46,160 nt of DNA from an uncultured Prevotellaceae bacterium (GTDB lineage Bacteria; Bacteroidota; Bacteroidia; Bacteroidales; Bacteroidaceae). Made by a program: the position numbers and the translations under genes. The notes under the pieces are model-generated. The model did not search any database. It saw nothing but the letters and a program-made list of their open reading frames with translations, and was not told the DNA's origin. Shown here piece after piece: positions 22,563-31,676 of the stretch (position 1 is its first letter; each line of letters opens with the position of its first letter). The stretch covers positions 1-46,160 of the forward strand of contig CAMKTN010000017.1 in NCBI GenBank assembly GCA_946415705.1, given 5' to 3'.

Positions 22563-24854
22563 ATGAAAAAAAGTCTTTCAGCAATCCTGTTCTTTAGCGT
22601 TTCGCTTACGCTACCAGCACAAGTAACTACTCCCTTCCCTGCAAGGGAGGGGCCGGGGGGAGGGTCTTTTACCTCCTATGTCGATCCCCGCATCGGCACA
22701 GGTGACCACGGCCATGTCTTCGTGGGGGCCAACGTGCCTTTCGGAATGGTCAATGCAGGCCCTACGCAACTGGAGACGGGCTGGGACTGGTGCTCAGGCT
22801 ACCACGAGAGCGGCACCAAGATTGTAGGCTTCGGCCAGACGCACCTCAGCGGCACGGGCTGCTCCGACCTCGGAGACGTGGCGATTATGCCTATTACGGG
22901 TGATGTTACGTTCTCACGTGAGGGAATTGCCACCCCTTACCGCCATGAGAATGAGGAGGTGCGCCCTGGCTACTATAGCGTCCTGCTGGACAACCATATT
23001 CGCACGGAAATCACAGCCGATACACGCAATGCCATGTATCGCATCACCTACCCGCAGGAAGCTGTCACTCAAAGTCTTATTATTGACTTGGAGAACGGTG
23101 TCGGCGACCACGTATTGAATAGTCGGTTGACCTTTGTGAACGACACCCTATGTGTCGGCTATCGTATTAGCCACGGCTGGGCAAACGTACAGCACTGCTA
23201 TTTCGCGATGCGCTTCTCACGCCCCATCGCAGACTGTTGGGAATTTAATACGGATTGTCACTATCATCGGATTGACTTTGAGCCAAGTACAGAGCCACTC
23301 ATCGTAACGATTTCACTCAGCCCTGTTTCAGAGTTCAATGCAATGAAGAACATGGTTGGGCCATTCATGACCTTTGATTATATGAGGGAATATGCCAACG
23401 AGCAGTGGAACCGCAACCTCGCTCGTATTCAAGCAACCTTCTTGAATGACCGCGACCGCACCATTTTCTACACCGCCATGTACCATTTCATGGTGGCTCC
23501 GCAAATCTGGGATGACGAAAATGGAGATTGGCGTGGAGCCGACAATCGCGTGTATCGGTTATATGCTGGTCAGCTCCCCCAAGACGACGGACGCGCCTCT
23601 GTCGCATGGCCCTTCGGAGTGACGAATGCCTCCTATCTCACCACCCTCTCCCTTTGGGACACCTATCGCGCTGCGGCTCCCCTTAGCACCATCATCCTGC
23701 CTGAAATGATGCCCTCTGTGGTCGAGACCTACCTGCGTATCTTCCGCGAGCAGGGCAAGCTGCCCGTGTGGCACCTGATGTCGCAGGAGACCGATTGCAT
23801 GGTAGGCTGCCCTGCCGTGCCCATCCTGGCCGATGCGCTGCTGAAAGGATATGTGAAGGACTCGTTGGCCGCGTGGAAAGCAATGGCCTCGAGTTTGCTC
23901 ATGGACGAGCGCGGACTGGATGACATGAAACGCCTCGGCTACGTCGCCAACGACCACCACGGCGGCTCGCTCAGCATGACGCTTGAATACATGCTGGCCG
24001 ACTGGGCTGCCCTACAAGCCGGCAAAGCCATCTTAAACGCCCAGAGCAGTGCGCTCGGCGGTTCCCCCGCCGAGATGCAACAGGCCATCGACAACCTCGA
24101 CAAGCGCGCCCACTCCTACCCCAACCTCTATGACTCACGCGTAGGCTTCCTGCGTTCCAAGAACTCACAAGGCGAATTCAATCCCATCGACGATTTCAAT
24201 CCAGCCTACCAAACGAGCGACTACACCGAAGGCAACCCCTGGCAGTACCTGTGGCTGGTGCCTCATGATGTGCCAGGCCTCGTGGCGATGCTCGGCGGGC
24301 GCGAGGCAGCGCTGAAGCGCCTCGACGGCCTCTTTGCAGCCGACAGTCAGCTCAACGCAGACGCCAACCCGGACATCTCAGGCCTCATCGGGCAGTATGC
24401 CCACGGCAACGAGCCCAGCCATCACACCGCCTACCTTTATGCCCTCATGGGCCAGCCCCGCAAGACGGCCAAGATTGTGAAGCAGATTCAGCGCGAGCTC
24501 TATACCGACCAGCCCGCAGGCCTCTGCGGCAATGAGGACGTAGGCCAGATGTCCGCATGGTACATTCTCTCGGCCCTCGGTTTCTACCAAGTGGAACCCT
24601 GCGGCGGCCGCTATGTCCTGGGCTCACCGCTGGTCAATGAGGCCACGCTCCACGTGGGCGGCGGCAAGACCTTCACCATCCGCACACACGGTCTCAGCGA
24701 CAAGGCCATCTACATCAAGCGTGCTCTGCTCAACGGTCAGCCGCTCCAGCGCCAGGCGCTCGACAACGCCCGTCGCGGCGAAGAGGGCGCGCTCATCCTT
24801 GACCACGCAGACATCATGCGTGGTGGCACCCTCGACATTTACATGACTAAATAA
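22563..24854 (+). CDS. Glycoside hydrolase family 92 (alpha-1,2-mannosidase type)
   Basis: The 763-residue exported exo-alpha-mannosidase begins with a signal peptide (MKKSLSAILFFSVSLTLPAQ). Directly after it comes an in-frame family 1 repeat (residues 21-36), then the GH92 N-terminal motif YVDPRIGTGDHGHVFVGANV. Further motifs are GFGQTHLSGTGCSDLGD, LWDTYRAAAPL, MSQETDCMVGCPAVP, HGNEPSHHTAYLY (Glu of the active site) and GLCGNEDVGQMSAWYILSAL with the acidic pair of the calcium-dependent inverting mechanism. GH92 enzymes trim host N-glycans or yeast mannan; the exact linkage cannot be read from sequence. It starts 14 nt after the fusion gene stop and is probably in the same operon. It converges with DUF1846, with only 11 bp between stops. 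Confidence 0.92.
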   Translation: MKKSLSAILFFSVSLTLPAQVTTPFPAREGPGGGSFTSYVDPRIGTGDHGHVFVGANVPFGMVNAGPTQLETGWDWCSGYHESGTKIVGFGQTHLSGTGCSDLGDVAIMPITGDVTFSREGIATPYRHENEEVRPGYYSVLLDNHIRTEITADTRNAMYRITYPQEAVTQSLIIDLENGVGDHVLNSRLTFVNDTLCVGYRISHGWANVQHCYFAMRFSRPIADCWEFNTDCHYHRIDFEPSTEPLIVTISLSPVSEFNAMKNMVGPFMTFDYMREYANEQWNRNLARIQATFLNDRDRTIFYTAMYHFMVAPQIWDDENGDWRGADNRVYRLYAGQLPQDDGRASVAWPFGVTNASYLTTLSLWDTYRAAAPLSTIILPEMMPSVVETYLRIFREQGKLPVWHLMSQETDCMVGCPAVPILADALLKGYVKDSLAAWKAMASSLLMDERGLDDMKRLGYVANDHHGGSLSMTLEYMLADWAALQAGKAILNAQSSALGGSPAEMQQAIDNLDKRAHSYPNLYDSRVGFLRSKNSQGEFNPIDDFNPAYQTSDYTEGNPWQYLWLVPHDVPGLVAMLGGREAALKRLDGLFAADSQLNADANPDISGLIGQYAHGNEPSHHTAYLYALMGQPRKTAKIVKQIQRELYTDQPAGLCGNEDVGQMSAWYILSALGFYQVEPCGGRYVLGSPLVNEATLHVGGGKTFTIRTHGLSDKAIYIKRALLNGQPLQRQALDNARRGEEGALILDHADIMRGGTLDIYMTK
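22628..22668. repeat. Family 1 hairpin repeat inside the GH92 gene
   Basis: CTCCCTTCCCTGCAAGGGAG continues into GGGCCGGGGGGAGGGTCTTTT. It is translated in frame as TPFPAREGPGGGSF between the signal peptide and the first conserved residues of the mature enzyme. Confidence 0.9.
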
Positions 24855-24865
24855 AAAGGGAAAAG

Positions 24866-26332
24866 CTACACTTTCCGAACGGGGTCGCAGGTGAGGCCGC
24901 AGCCCAGCTTCTTGAAGATCTTACGGTCCACCTCGCCCAGCATTACGGTGGCGTGGACCTGACAGCCATCCAACTGAGGCAGGGTGTCGAGGGCGCGGCG
25001 GCAGTTCTCGTCGTGCTGTGACAGCACCGCTAATGCTATCAGCACCTCATCGGTGTGCAGACGCGGGTTGTTGCCGTGGAGCATCGAGGTCTTCATGCGC
25101 TGGATAGGCACAATCATATCCTGCGGAATCAGCTTGAGGGAGTGGTCGATGCCGGCCAGGTACTTTGTGGCATTGAGCAACAGCGCAGCACAGGGGCCCA
25201 GCAGGTCGCTGGTGTCGGCCGTGATGATGGTGCCATCCTCGAGTTCGATGGCTGCTGAGGGATTGCCGCTCTGGAGGCGACGCTCATAGGCTGCAACCGT
25301 CGTGGGACGATTGGCGGTCGTGAGCTTCATCTGCTTCATCAGCAGCGCAATCTTGTTCACTTCCTCGTTGCCCTTCTTGCCGTCGAGCATCTCGCCCAAG
25401 GCAGCATAATAGCGGCGGATGATCTCCTGCTTGGAAGCTTCGCAGCACACCTCATCGTCGGAGATGCAGAATCCGGCCATATTGACGCCCATGTCTGTCG
25501 GCGACTTATAGGGACTCTCGCCGTAGATACTCTCGAAGATGGCATTCAGGACGGGGAAGATCTCGATGTCACGGTTGTAGTTGACGGTCGTCTTGCCGTA
25601 GGCCTCAAGGTGGAAGTGGTCAATCATGTTGACATCGTTGAGGTCTGCGGTAGCGGCCTCGTAGGCCACGTTGACGGGGTGCTTCAGGGGAATGCTCCAG
25701 ATGGGGAAGGTCTCGAACTTGGCATAGCCGGCCTTCACGCCACGGCGGTTCTCGCCCCATAGCTGGCTCAGGCACACCGCCATCTTGCCGCTGCCGGGAC
25801 CGGGAGCTGTCACCACGACCAGCGGGCGCGTGGTCTCCACGAAGTCATTCTTGCCGAAGCCCTCGTCGGAGTCTATCAGCTCGACATTCGTGGGATAGCC
25901 TTCAATGAGATAGTGGTAATAGACGCGCACGCGCCCCAGCCGCTCCAGCTGCTCGCGGAAAGCTATGGCAGAGGCCTGACCGTTGAAGTGTGTGATGACG
26001 ACGCTGCTCACCAAAAGGCCGCGCTCTGTGAAGACATTGCGCAGGCGCAGCACATCCTCGGTGTAGGGAATGCCCAAATCGCCGCGCACCTTGTTGCGCT
26101 CGATATCCTCGGCACTGATGACAATGATGATCTCGGCATCGTCCTTCAGCTGCATCAGCATTTTCAGCTTACTGTCGGGCTGAAAGCCAGGCAGCACACG
26201 GCTGGCGTGGTAGTCATCAAAAAGTTTACCGCCGAACTCCATGTAGAGTTTGTCACCAAACTGCGCGATGCGCTCTTTGATGTGCTCCGACTGTATGCGG
26301 AGGTATTTCTCGTTGTCGAAACCTATTTTCAT
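24866..26332 (-). CDS. DUF1846 domain-containing protein
   Basis: The 488-residue protein (start ATG 26332, MKIGFDNEKYLRIQSEHIKE) is a member of the DUF1846 family. Visible landmarks are AQFGDKLYMEFGGKLFDDYH, the two-domain alpha/beta core with IIIVISAEDIERNKVRGDLG, VVVTAPGPGSGKMAVCLSQL (a P-loop-like GPGSGK segment), KYAKFETFPIWS-type sequence and the C-terminal SQHDENCRRALDTLPQLDGC with HATVMLGEVDRKIFKKLGC. The structure is known for family members but the catalytic role is not settled. The reading frame continues upstream to 26434, but a promoter-like TAACTTTG at 26363-26370 and the family N-terminus favour the shorter start. It converges with the GH92 gene. Probably cytoplasmic. Confidence 0.9.
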   Translation of the reverse strand: MKIGFDNEKYLRIQSEHIKERIAQFGDKLYMEFGGKLFDDYHASRVLPGFQPDSKLKMLMQLKDDAEIIIVISAEDIERNKVRGDLGIPYTEDVLRLRNVFTERGLLVSSVVITHFNGQASAIAFREQLERLGRVRVYYHYLIEGYPTNVELIDSDEGFGKNDFVETTRPLVVVTAPGPGSGKMAVCLSQLWGENRRGVKAGYAKFETFPIWSIPLKHPVNVAYEAATADLNDVNMIDHFHLEAYGKTTVNYNRDIEIFPVLNAIFESIYGESPYKSPTDMGVNMAGFCISDDEVCCEASKQEIIRRYYAALGEMLDGKKGNEEVNKIALLMKQMKLTTANRPTTVAAYERRLQSGNPSAAIELEDGTIITADTSDLLGPCAALLLNATKYLAGIDHSLKLIPQDMIVPIQRMKTSMLHGNNPRLHTDEVLIALAVLSQHDENCRRALDTLPQLDGCQVHATVMLGEVDRKIFKKLGCGLTCDPVRKV

Positions 26333-26362
26333 CGGCGTATGGTGCTTGAAATAATTCCGCTG

Positions 26363-26370
26363 CAAAGTTA
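26363..26370 (-). promoter_or_regulatory. -7 box of the DUF1846 gene
   Basis: TAACTTTG on the minus strand, 30 nt upstream of the ATG at 26332, matches TAnnTTTG. Confidence 0.55.
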
Positions 26371-26464
26371 CACCTTTTCTCTCGTTTTCACAAAGAAAAC
26401 CATCGTTTTTCTCGCAATGGAACATGAAAATCAATGTGAGCTGAATATTCAGTCGACATCAGAC

Positions 26465-26550
26465 AACAAAAGGGCCGCTTCGCAGCGACCCTATTGCTTC
26501 AGTCTTTAGGTATTAGTCCGTTTAAGGTAAAAAGATTGTTTTCAGGATAA
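26465..26550 (-). ncRNA. Candidate small RNA or 3'-UTR-derived RNA (~85 nt)
   Basis: A perfect TATCTTTG box (26557-26564) lies about 85 nt upstream of a strong terminator (26468-26491), both on the minus strand, with no open frame between. The -33 element is not convincing. The RNA could equally be the processed 3' end of the kinase transcript. No known family was recognised. Confidence 0.4.
26468..26491 (-). terminator. Intrinsic terminator with GCGA tetraloop
   Basis: On the minus strand GGGTCGCT pairs with AGCGGCCC (eight pairs including one G-U) around a GCGA loop, followed by TTTTGTTG. It lies about 230 nt past the kinase stop codon. Confidence 0.75.
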
Positions 26551-26719
26551 CGGCAACAAAGATAGGGGCAAATGGAACACATTGTTCCCACTCGTTTATG
26601 TTATGCAGCATAAAAACAAAGCTTTATAGGGATTTCAGAGGTTCCTAAGCACCTTCATGCGGCCTTATGAGGTATGTTTTGCAAACTGCACTTTGCAAAA
26701 TGCACTATCGTAGTTCTTG

Positions 26720-27586
26720 CTAACCGCAATGATATTGATAGATTTTGTCAATCGGTGACTTTTCTATGATACCGAACGTAAGCTTCTCTTTCTCAGCCGC
26801 TTCCCGCAGTATTCCTTCAAAAGCGGCGGCAACGCCTCCCACGAAGTTAACAGGCAGGTCGGGACGGTCGTAAGCCTGGACATTTCGCTTGAAGAAACGA
26901 CGGAATTCACGCAACAGGAAAGGTCGCACTTCGCGGTCATCCTGAACACGGGAGATATAAGGCACCAACGAAGCCAGGAAGCGGTTGGGCTGGGGCTGGC
27001 GATAGACGCGGTCGATGATATCGGCCTGCGTCAGATTATGATACTTCAGGAAGCTGGTGCACAAAGACTTATGGAACTGACGCTTCAGCACCTCCCCCAC
27101 GAACAAGCGCCCCAACACGGCGCCGCTGCCTTCGTCGCCCAGAATCCAGCCCAGCGGCGAGACATTCTTCACGATACGCTCACCATCGTAGAGACAGGAG
27201 TTAGAGCCCGTACCCATAATACAGGCAATGCCCTCGGAATGGCCGCACAAGGCGCGCGCAGCTCCCAGCATATCGCTCTCCACGAACGATTTAGCCATTG
27301 GGAAGGCTTCAGAGAGGCTATGACGAACGACGTCAGCATAGGGTGGAACACATCCTGCGCCATAGAAATAGATCTCCGTGACACTGGATGCCGTGAAATC
27401 CTCGTGTTGCATCAACGGCATCTCGCGCTCAAAAGACCGAGCGGCGGTAATGATGACTTGATGGACAGCCTCCGCGTCATCGCGCACGGGATTCACGCCA
27501 ATCGTCTCGATGGGGAACGGAGCGCCGGACTCCAGTTGCAAACGCCATGAAGTCTTGGTAGAGCCGCTGTCAACAATTAATTTCAT
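26720..27586 (-). CDS. BadF/BadG/BcrA/BcrD-type ATPase, N-acetylglucosamine kinase-like
   Basis: The 288-residue ASKHA-fold protein begins MKLIVDSGSTKTSWRL, the phosphate-1 loop of this sugar-kinase group. The second nucleotide-binding region is GIACIMGTGSNSCLYDGE, followed by SPLGWILGDEGSGAVLGRL, a hallmark of NagK-like members. The C-terminus has VNFVGGVAAAFEGILREA (adenosine motif). It most likely phosphorylates GlcNAc or a related amino sugar or anhydro-sugar released from glycans or peptidoglycan, which would fit the nearby glycosidases, but the substrate is not proven. Promoter box TACTTTTG lies at 27612-27619, 25 nt before the ATG. It is divergent from the DUF3078 gene. Confidence 0.88.
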   Translation of the reverse strand: MKLIVDSGSTKTSWRLQLESGAPFPIETIGVNPVRDDAEAVHQVIITAARSFEREMPLMQHEDFTASSVTEIYFYGAGCVPPYADVVRHSLSEAFPMAKSFVESDMLGAARALCGHSEGIACIMGTGSNSCLYDGERIVKNVSPLGWILGDEGSGAVLGRLFVGEVLKRQFHKSLCTSFLKYHNLTQADIIDRVYRQPQPNRFLASLVPYISRVQDDREVRPFLLREFRRFFKRNVQAYDRPDLPVNFVGGVAAAFEGILREAAEKEKLTFGIIEKSPIDKIYQYHCG

Positions 27587-27611
27587 AGGCCATCTTACTT
27601 TGGTTAACGGC

Positions 27612-27619
27612 TCAAAAGT
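27612..27619 (-). promoter_or_regulatory. -7 box of the sugar kinase gene
   Basis: TACTTTTG on the minus strand, 25 nt before the ATG at 27586. Confidence 0.55.
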
Positions 27620-27726
27620 AGTAAAAAGTGATGATACGCTCCAATTTTTATCAAGAAAAAAACACCTTATTATATAAAAATAATGTATTTAGGGTGTAAA
27701 AATTGTGCACTTTCATCCTTTTTGCG

Positions 27727-27734
27727 TACCTTTG
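27727..27734 (+). promoter_or_regulatory. -7 box of the DUF3078 gene
   Basis: TACCTTTG on the plus strand with a TTG at 27703-27705 at -33 distance (21 nt), 27 nt upstream of the ATG at 27762. It probably drives the run of genes that follows. Confidence 0.65.
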
Positions 27735-27761
27735 CGCGCTCAATGTTAGAGAAATCCTCCT

Positions 27762-29060
27762 ATGAGAAAGATATTCATCCTACTTACCCTGTGCGGTATA
27801 GCCCTTCACGCACAAGCGCAGCACCACCATCGACAGAAAAATGGCGTCCAAAAGGTGGACGCCGGAATCGTCACGGCCTACTCCGACTCGCTGACGCAAC
27901 TGGTCAACGACCTCCAGAGCCTCAGCACACCCTCCACGCCATCACCCTATATGTTCCGCCTCTTCGCCCCTGGCACCGTCTATACCAGCGCGTTGGCACA
28001 AAGCATGGGCACCGCGGAGGATCCCGGCAACGATGCGCAGTTGCAATTAGATGCAACCATCAATGATTACCTCACCAGCGCTTACATCCTGTACCCGCAG
28101 CTGTTCTCAAGCACTGAACTGCAGCTGAACAACGCCGGTCGCCTCCGCACAGACCTGCCGCAACTGCCGAACGTGCCCATACTGCTGACAGAAACGACAG
28201 AGGACATCATCCTCCCCGACGTGGACGTGGAGGCGGTGGAGCCCGAGGTGAAGAAACCCAACTTCTGGACCTTCAAGGGCAACGGCTCGCTGCAGTTCAC
28301 GCAGAGCTACTACTCCCAGAACTGGTATCAGGGCGGTGAGACAAACTACGCCATGCTCAGCCAGCTCTCAGCCGAGGCAAACTACAACAACCAACGGCGC
28401 GTGCAATGGGACAACAAGTTCGAGGCGCAGCTCGGTTTCCAGACTTCCGAGACCGACCAATACCATAAATTCAAGGCCACGAACAACCTACTGCGCCTCA
28501 CGTCGAGCCTCGGCATCAAGGCCATCGGTAATTGGAACTATGCGGCACAGCTGCAGTTAGAGACGCAACCCTACAAGAGTTACAAGGCCAACTCCGATGA
28601 AATCACGGCGGCCTTCATCTCTCCGCTTTATGTGCGGTCCTCTATCGGTATGGACTATATCATCAAGAAGAAGCGCTTCGAGGGTAAACTTCACCTAGCA
28701 CCGCTCTCTTATGTGATTACTTATGTGAAGCGCGGTGAACTCCTCGAACGCTACGGCATCAACGAAGGGCACCATTCCAAACACGAATGGGGTCCCAATG
28801 TGGAGTTCACCTTCACCTACCACATGTGGAAGAACATCTCATGGGCCTCGCGCCTCTATTGGTTCTCCAACTTCCACCTCACACGCATCGAATGGGAGAA
28901 CACCCTCAACTTCACCATCAACAGATACCTCTCTGCTAAGCTGTTCCTGTATCCCCGCTTCGACGACAGCAGCGATAAATACCGTGCCGGTGAAGACCAC
29001 GATGGCACCTTCCTCATGTTCAAGGAATGGCTCTCCCTCGGCTTAAACTATGATTTCTAA
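27762..29060 (+). CDS. DUF3078 outer-membrane protein
   Basis: The 432-residue exported protein has a signal peptide ([20 protein letters not shown]). After a ~140-residue helical N-terminal region rich in Thr/Ser comes the DUF3078 region: [20 protein letters not shown] and [20 protein letters not shown], then alternating beta-strand sequence through [20 protein letters not shown] and [20 protein letters not shown] to the C-terminal [10 protein letters not shown] with a terminal Phe, typical of an outer-membrane beta-barrel. The function is unknown. It is the first gene after the promoter at 27727-27734. The next gene, engB, begins 22 nt after its stop. DUF3078 next to housekeeping genes is usual in Bacteroidales. 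Confidence 0.88.
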   Translation: MRKIFILLTLCGIALHAQAQHHHRQKNGVQKVDAGIVTAYSDSLTQLVNDLQSLSTPSTPSPYMFRLFAPGTVYTSALAQSMGTAEDPGNDAQLQLDATINDYLTSAYILYPQLFSSTELQLNNAGRLRTDLPQLPNVPILLTETTEDIILPDVDVEAVEPEVKKPNFWTFKGNGSLQFTQSYYSQNWYQGGETNYAMLSQLSAEANYNNQRRVQWDNKFEAQLGFQTSETDQYHKFKATNNLLRLTSSLGIKAIGNWNYAAQLQLETQPYKSYKANSDEITAAFISPLYVRSSIGMDYIIKKKRFEGKLHLAPLSYVITYVKRGELLERYGINEGHHSKHEWGPNVEFTFTYHMWKNISWASRLYWFSNFHLTRIEWENTLNFTINRYLSAKLFLYPRFDDSSDKYRAGEDHDGTFLMFKEWLSLGLNYDF

Positions 29061-29082
29061 GCGCTCAACGCAAAACGCTCCC

Positions 29083-29691
29083 ATGACCATCAAGAACGCT
29101 ACATATATCAAGAGCAGTGCCTTCATCGCCCAATGCCCCGAGCACCACGCACCAGAGTACGCTTTCATCGGGCGCTCCAACGTCGGCAAGTCCAGCCTCA
29201 TCAATATGCTGGCCGGCAACAAGAAGCTGGCCAAGACCTCCGCGACACCTGGCAAGACCCTGCTCATCAACCACTTCGAGATCAATGGCGGCGCATGGTA
29301 CCTTGTGGACCTTCCCGGCTACGGCTTCGCCAAACGCAGCAAGACCGAGCGTGCCAAGCTGGAGAACATGATTGCCGGTTATATTCTGCAGCGCGAGCAG
29401 CTCACGAACCTCTTCGTGCTCATTGACTGCCGCCACGAGCCGCAGCAGGTGGACCTCGAGTTCATGCAATGGCTCGGCGAAAGCGGCATCCCCTTCAGTA
29501 TCGTTTTCACCAAAGCCGACAAGCTCGGCAAGCAAGCCTTGGGGAACAGCATCAACGCTTACATGAAGCGCCTCGCCGAGGACTGGGAGCCCCTCCCGCC
29601 CTACATCGTCACCTCCGCCGAGACCCGCCAGGGCCGCGACGAACTCCTCGACTACATCGAAAGCATCAATAAAGAGATTACTCAGTCATAA
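29083..29691 (+). CDS. engB: Ribosome biogenesis GTPase EngB/YsxC
   Basis: This 202-residue GTPase is needed for late assembly of the 50S subunit. The start is ATG 29083 ([20 protein letters not shown]); an ATG at 29050 inside the previous gene would add an atypical 11 residues. G-motifs are visible: G1 GRSNVGKSS (about 30-38), G2 around [10 protein letters not shown]3 DLPGYG, G4 TKADK, and G5 TSAETRQG. The region [19 protein letters not shown] is diagnostic for EngB. It sits between DUF3078 and yidC and is followed by a short AT-rich gap with TTAAACRTTAAAC words. Confidence 0.95.
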   Translation: MTIKNATYIKSSAFIAQCPEHHAPEYAFIGRSNVGKSSLINMLAGNKKLAKTSATPGKTLLINHFEINGGAWYLVDLPGYGFAKRSKTERAKLENMIAGYILQREQLTNLFVLIDCRHEPQQVDLEFMQWLGESGIPFSIVFTKADKLGKQALGNSINAYMKRLAEDWEPLPPYIVTSAETRQGRDELLDYIESINKEITQS

Positions 29692-29748
29692 ATCTTTAAA
29701 CATTAAACGTTAAACTTTTAACCAGCGGCACCCGCCGCGCAACAAAAT

Positions 29749-31671
29749 ATGGACAAGAACACCATCACCGGATTCATTCTCATGGCCCTCGTGCTCATCG
29801 GCTTCTCATGGTACAGCCGTCCCAGCGAGGAGCAAATCAAAGCACAACACGAACGCGATTCCATCGCCGCCGCCCAACTCGCCGAAGCCCAAAAAGCTGC
29901 CGCAGCTACGGTTCCCGAGGGTTCAGTTACGGTTCCCGAGGGCCAATCTCCTTCGGCCCTCCTCCCCGACTCCACCAGCATTCTCTTCGCCGCCGCCCAA
30001 GGCACCGAGCAGTTGCTCACCCTTGAGAACGACCTCGTGAAGATCACCATCAACACCCGCGGTGGCCTCATCGAAGATGCCGAGCTCAAGAACTACCAGG
30101 ACCAGCAGAAAGAGAATGTCCACCTCATCAGCGCCAAGGACAGCCGCATGGTTCTCTCCCTGGCCACCAAGCAGGACAATATCATGACCAGCAACCTCTT
30201 CTTCCAGCCTGTTACGGTTCCCTCGGGTTCTCCCGAGGGTCAATCCCCCGAGGCCCAATCCCTCACCCTCCGCCTCCCTCTTCCCGGCGGATCTCTGGAC
30301 TTTGAATACACCCTCCGCCCCGATGCCTATATGGTTGATCTGGTCATTCGCGCCAATGGTATCGCCAACCTCTTTGCCCCCTCCATGAACACCCTCGGCA
30401 TCGAATGGGCCGACCGCGCACGCCAGTTGGAGAAGGGCTTCGACTTCGAGCAGCGCTACGCCTGCATCCGCTACCACAGCATCGACGGCGACACAGACAA
30501 CCTCAGCGAGACCGGCGATGACGAGGAGGACATCGAGGGCGCCCTCAACTGGGTGGCCTTCAAGAACCAGTTCTTCAGCGCCGTGCTCATCAGCAACGAC
30601 AACGAACCTTTCACCAAGGCTCACTTCCAATCCCAGCTCTACAAGAAGGGCCAGGGCTATCTGAAGAACTACGAGGCCTCCATGCAGACGGCCTTCGACC
30701 CCACCGGCAAACGCCCCACACAGCTTCAGTTCTATTTCGGCCCCAACGATTTCAACACCTTGAAGGCACATAACAAGCTCGCTATCAACCCCGATAAGGA
30801 CCTCGAACTCGAGGACCTCGTCTATCTCGGCTGGCCGATTGTACGCTGGATCAACCGTTGGTTTATCATCTATCTCTTCGACTGGCTCAAGGGCTTCGGC
30901 CTCCACATGGGACTCGTCCTGCTGTTGCTGACGCTCATCGTCAAGGCCCTCGTCTATCCTGCCACCAAGAAGAGCTATCTGGCCAGCGCCCGTATGCGTG
31001 TGCTGAAGCCCAAAATCGATGCGCTCAATGCCAAATACCCCAAGCAAGAAGATGCCATGAAGAAGCAGCAGGAGATGATGCAGCTCTACTCACAATATGG
31101 TGTTTCGCCCATGGGGGGCTGTCTGCCGATGCTGATTCAAGCGCCTATCTGGATCGCCCTCTTCAACTTCGTTCCTAACGCCATTGAGCTGCGCGGCCAG
31201 AGTTTCCTCTGGGCTGATGACCTCTCGGCATACGACGACGTAATCCGCTGGAACAAGGACCTCTGGCTCATCGGCGACCACCTCAGCATCTTCTGCGTAC
31301 TCTTCTGCGTCATGCAGGTGGCCAACACCTGGATTTCGATGAAGCAGCAGCAGAATGCCGTCATGTCACCCGAACAGGAACAAAGCATGAAGATGATGAA
31401 GTGGATGATGTACCTCATGCCACTCATGTTCTTCTTCATGTTCAATACTTACAGCTCCGGCCTCAACTACTACTACTTCCTCTCCGGCCTTACCAGCATT
31501 CTCATCATGTGGTTCCTCCGCAAGACCACCGATGACGACAAGCTCCTGGCACAGCTCGAAGCCTACAAGGCCAAGAATGCCAACAACCCCAAGAAAGCCT
31601 CCGGCATGGCCGCCCGCCTGGAAGCCCTGCAGAAGCAAATGGAAGAGCAGCGCCAACAGCAAAAGAGATAA
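29749..31671 (+). CDS. yidC: Membrane protein insertase YidC
   Basis: The 640-residue YidC/Oxa1 insertase has an N-terminal membrane segment (about 6-22) and a large periplasmic domain. The five-helix core begins near RWFIIYLFDWLKGFGLHMGL, then LASARMRVLKPKIDALNAKY, QLYSQYGVSPMGGCLPMLIQ (conserved C1-TM3 region with Pro/Gly), and C-terminal helices MMYLMPLMFFFMFNTYSSGL and NYYYFLSGLTSI. The tail is basic and coiled-coil-like. In the periplasmic domain are two inserts translated from family 2 hairpin repeats: residues 52-71 (two short copies, VPEG) just after the membrane anchor, and residues ~155-171 (VTVPSGSPEGQSPEAQS). These are likely loop insertions that do not touch the conserved core. 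It is 5 nt from the peptidase gene. Confidence 0.95.
   Translation: MDKNTITGFILMALVLIGFSWYSRPSEEQIKAQHERDSIAAAQLAEAQKAAAATVPEGSVTVPEGQSPSALLPDSTSILFAAAQGTEQLLTLENDLVKITINTRGGLIEDAELKNYQDQQKENVHLISAKDSRMVLSLATKQDNIMTSNLFFQPVTVPSGSPEGQSPEAQSLTLRLPLPGGSLDFEYTLRPDAYMVDLVIRANGIANLFAPSMNTLGIEWADRARQLEKGFDFEQRYACIRYHSIDGDTDNLSETGDDEEDIEGALNWVAFKNQFFSAVLISNDNEPFTKAHFQSQLYKKGQGYLKNYEASMQTAFDPTGKRPTQLQFYFGPNDFNTLKAHNKLAINPDKDLELEDLVYLGWPIVRWINRWFIIYLFDWLKGFGLHMGLVLLLLTLIVKALVYPATKKSYLASARMRVLKPKIDALNAKYPKQEDAMKKQQEMMQLYSQYGVSPMGGCLPMLIQAPIWIALFNFVPNAIELRGQSFLWADDLSAYDDVIRWNKDLWLIGDHLSIFCVLFCVMQVANTWISMKQQQNAVMSPEQEQSMKMMKWMMYLMPLMFFFMFNTYSSGLNYYYFLSGLTSILIMWFLRKTTDDDKLLAQLEAYKAKNANNPKKASGMAARLEALQKQMEEQRQQQKR
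29907..29949. repeat. Family 2 repeats (two truncated copies) in yidC
   Basis: TACGGTTCCCGAGGGTTCAG is followed at once by a second TTACGGTTCCCGAGGGCCAA. Each lacks the TCGGGTTCTC centre of the full hairpin. Translated as TVPEGSVTVPEGQS in the YidC linker after the membrane anchor. Confidence 0.85.
30211..30250. repeat. Family 2 repeat (full hairpin) in yidC
   Basis: GGTTCCCTCGGGTTCTCCCG continues into AGGGTCAATCCC; CCCTCGGG and CCCGAGGG form a perfect 8-bp stem with a TTCT loop. Translated as VTVPSGSPEGQSP. Confidence 0.9.
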
Positions 31672-31676
31672 GCATT

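Larger units (their letters stand above)
26333..26719. other. Intergenic region between DUF1846 and the sugar kinase
   Basis: No protein gene is seen. It contains the DUF1846 promoter box (26363-26370), an intrinsic terminator with a GNRA-like loop (26468-26491) and a TATCTTTG box (26557-26564) that together delimit a candidate small RNA, and an AT-rich 3' region of the kinase gene with TTTGCAAA-like words near 26680-26700. Confidence 0.65.

Noticed and set aside
108..27586. Polysaccharide utilisation locus built from GH115, GH109-like and GH92
   Set aside because: No SusC/SusD pair, hybrid two-component system or ECF sigma/anti-sigma is in the window, and the three genes are separated by unrelated housekeeping genes.
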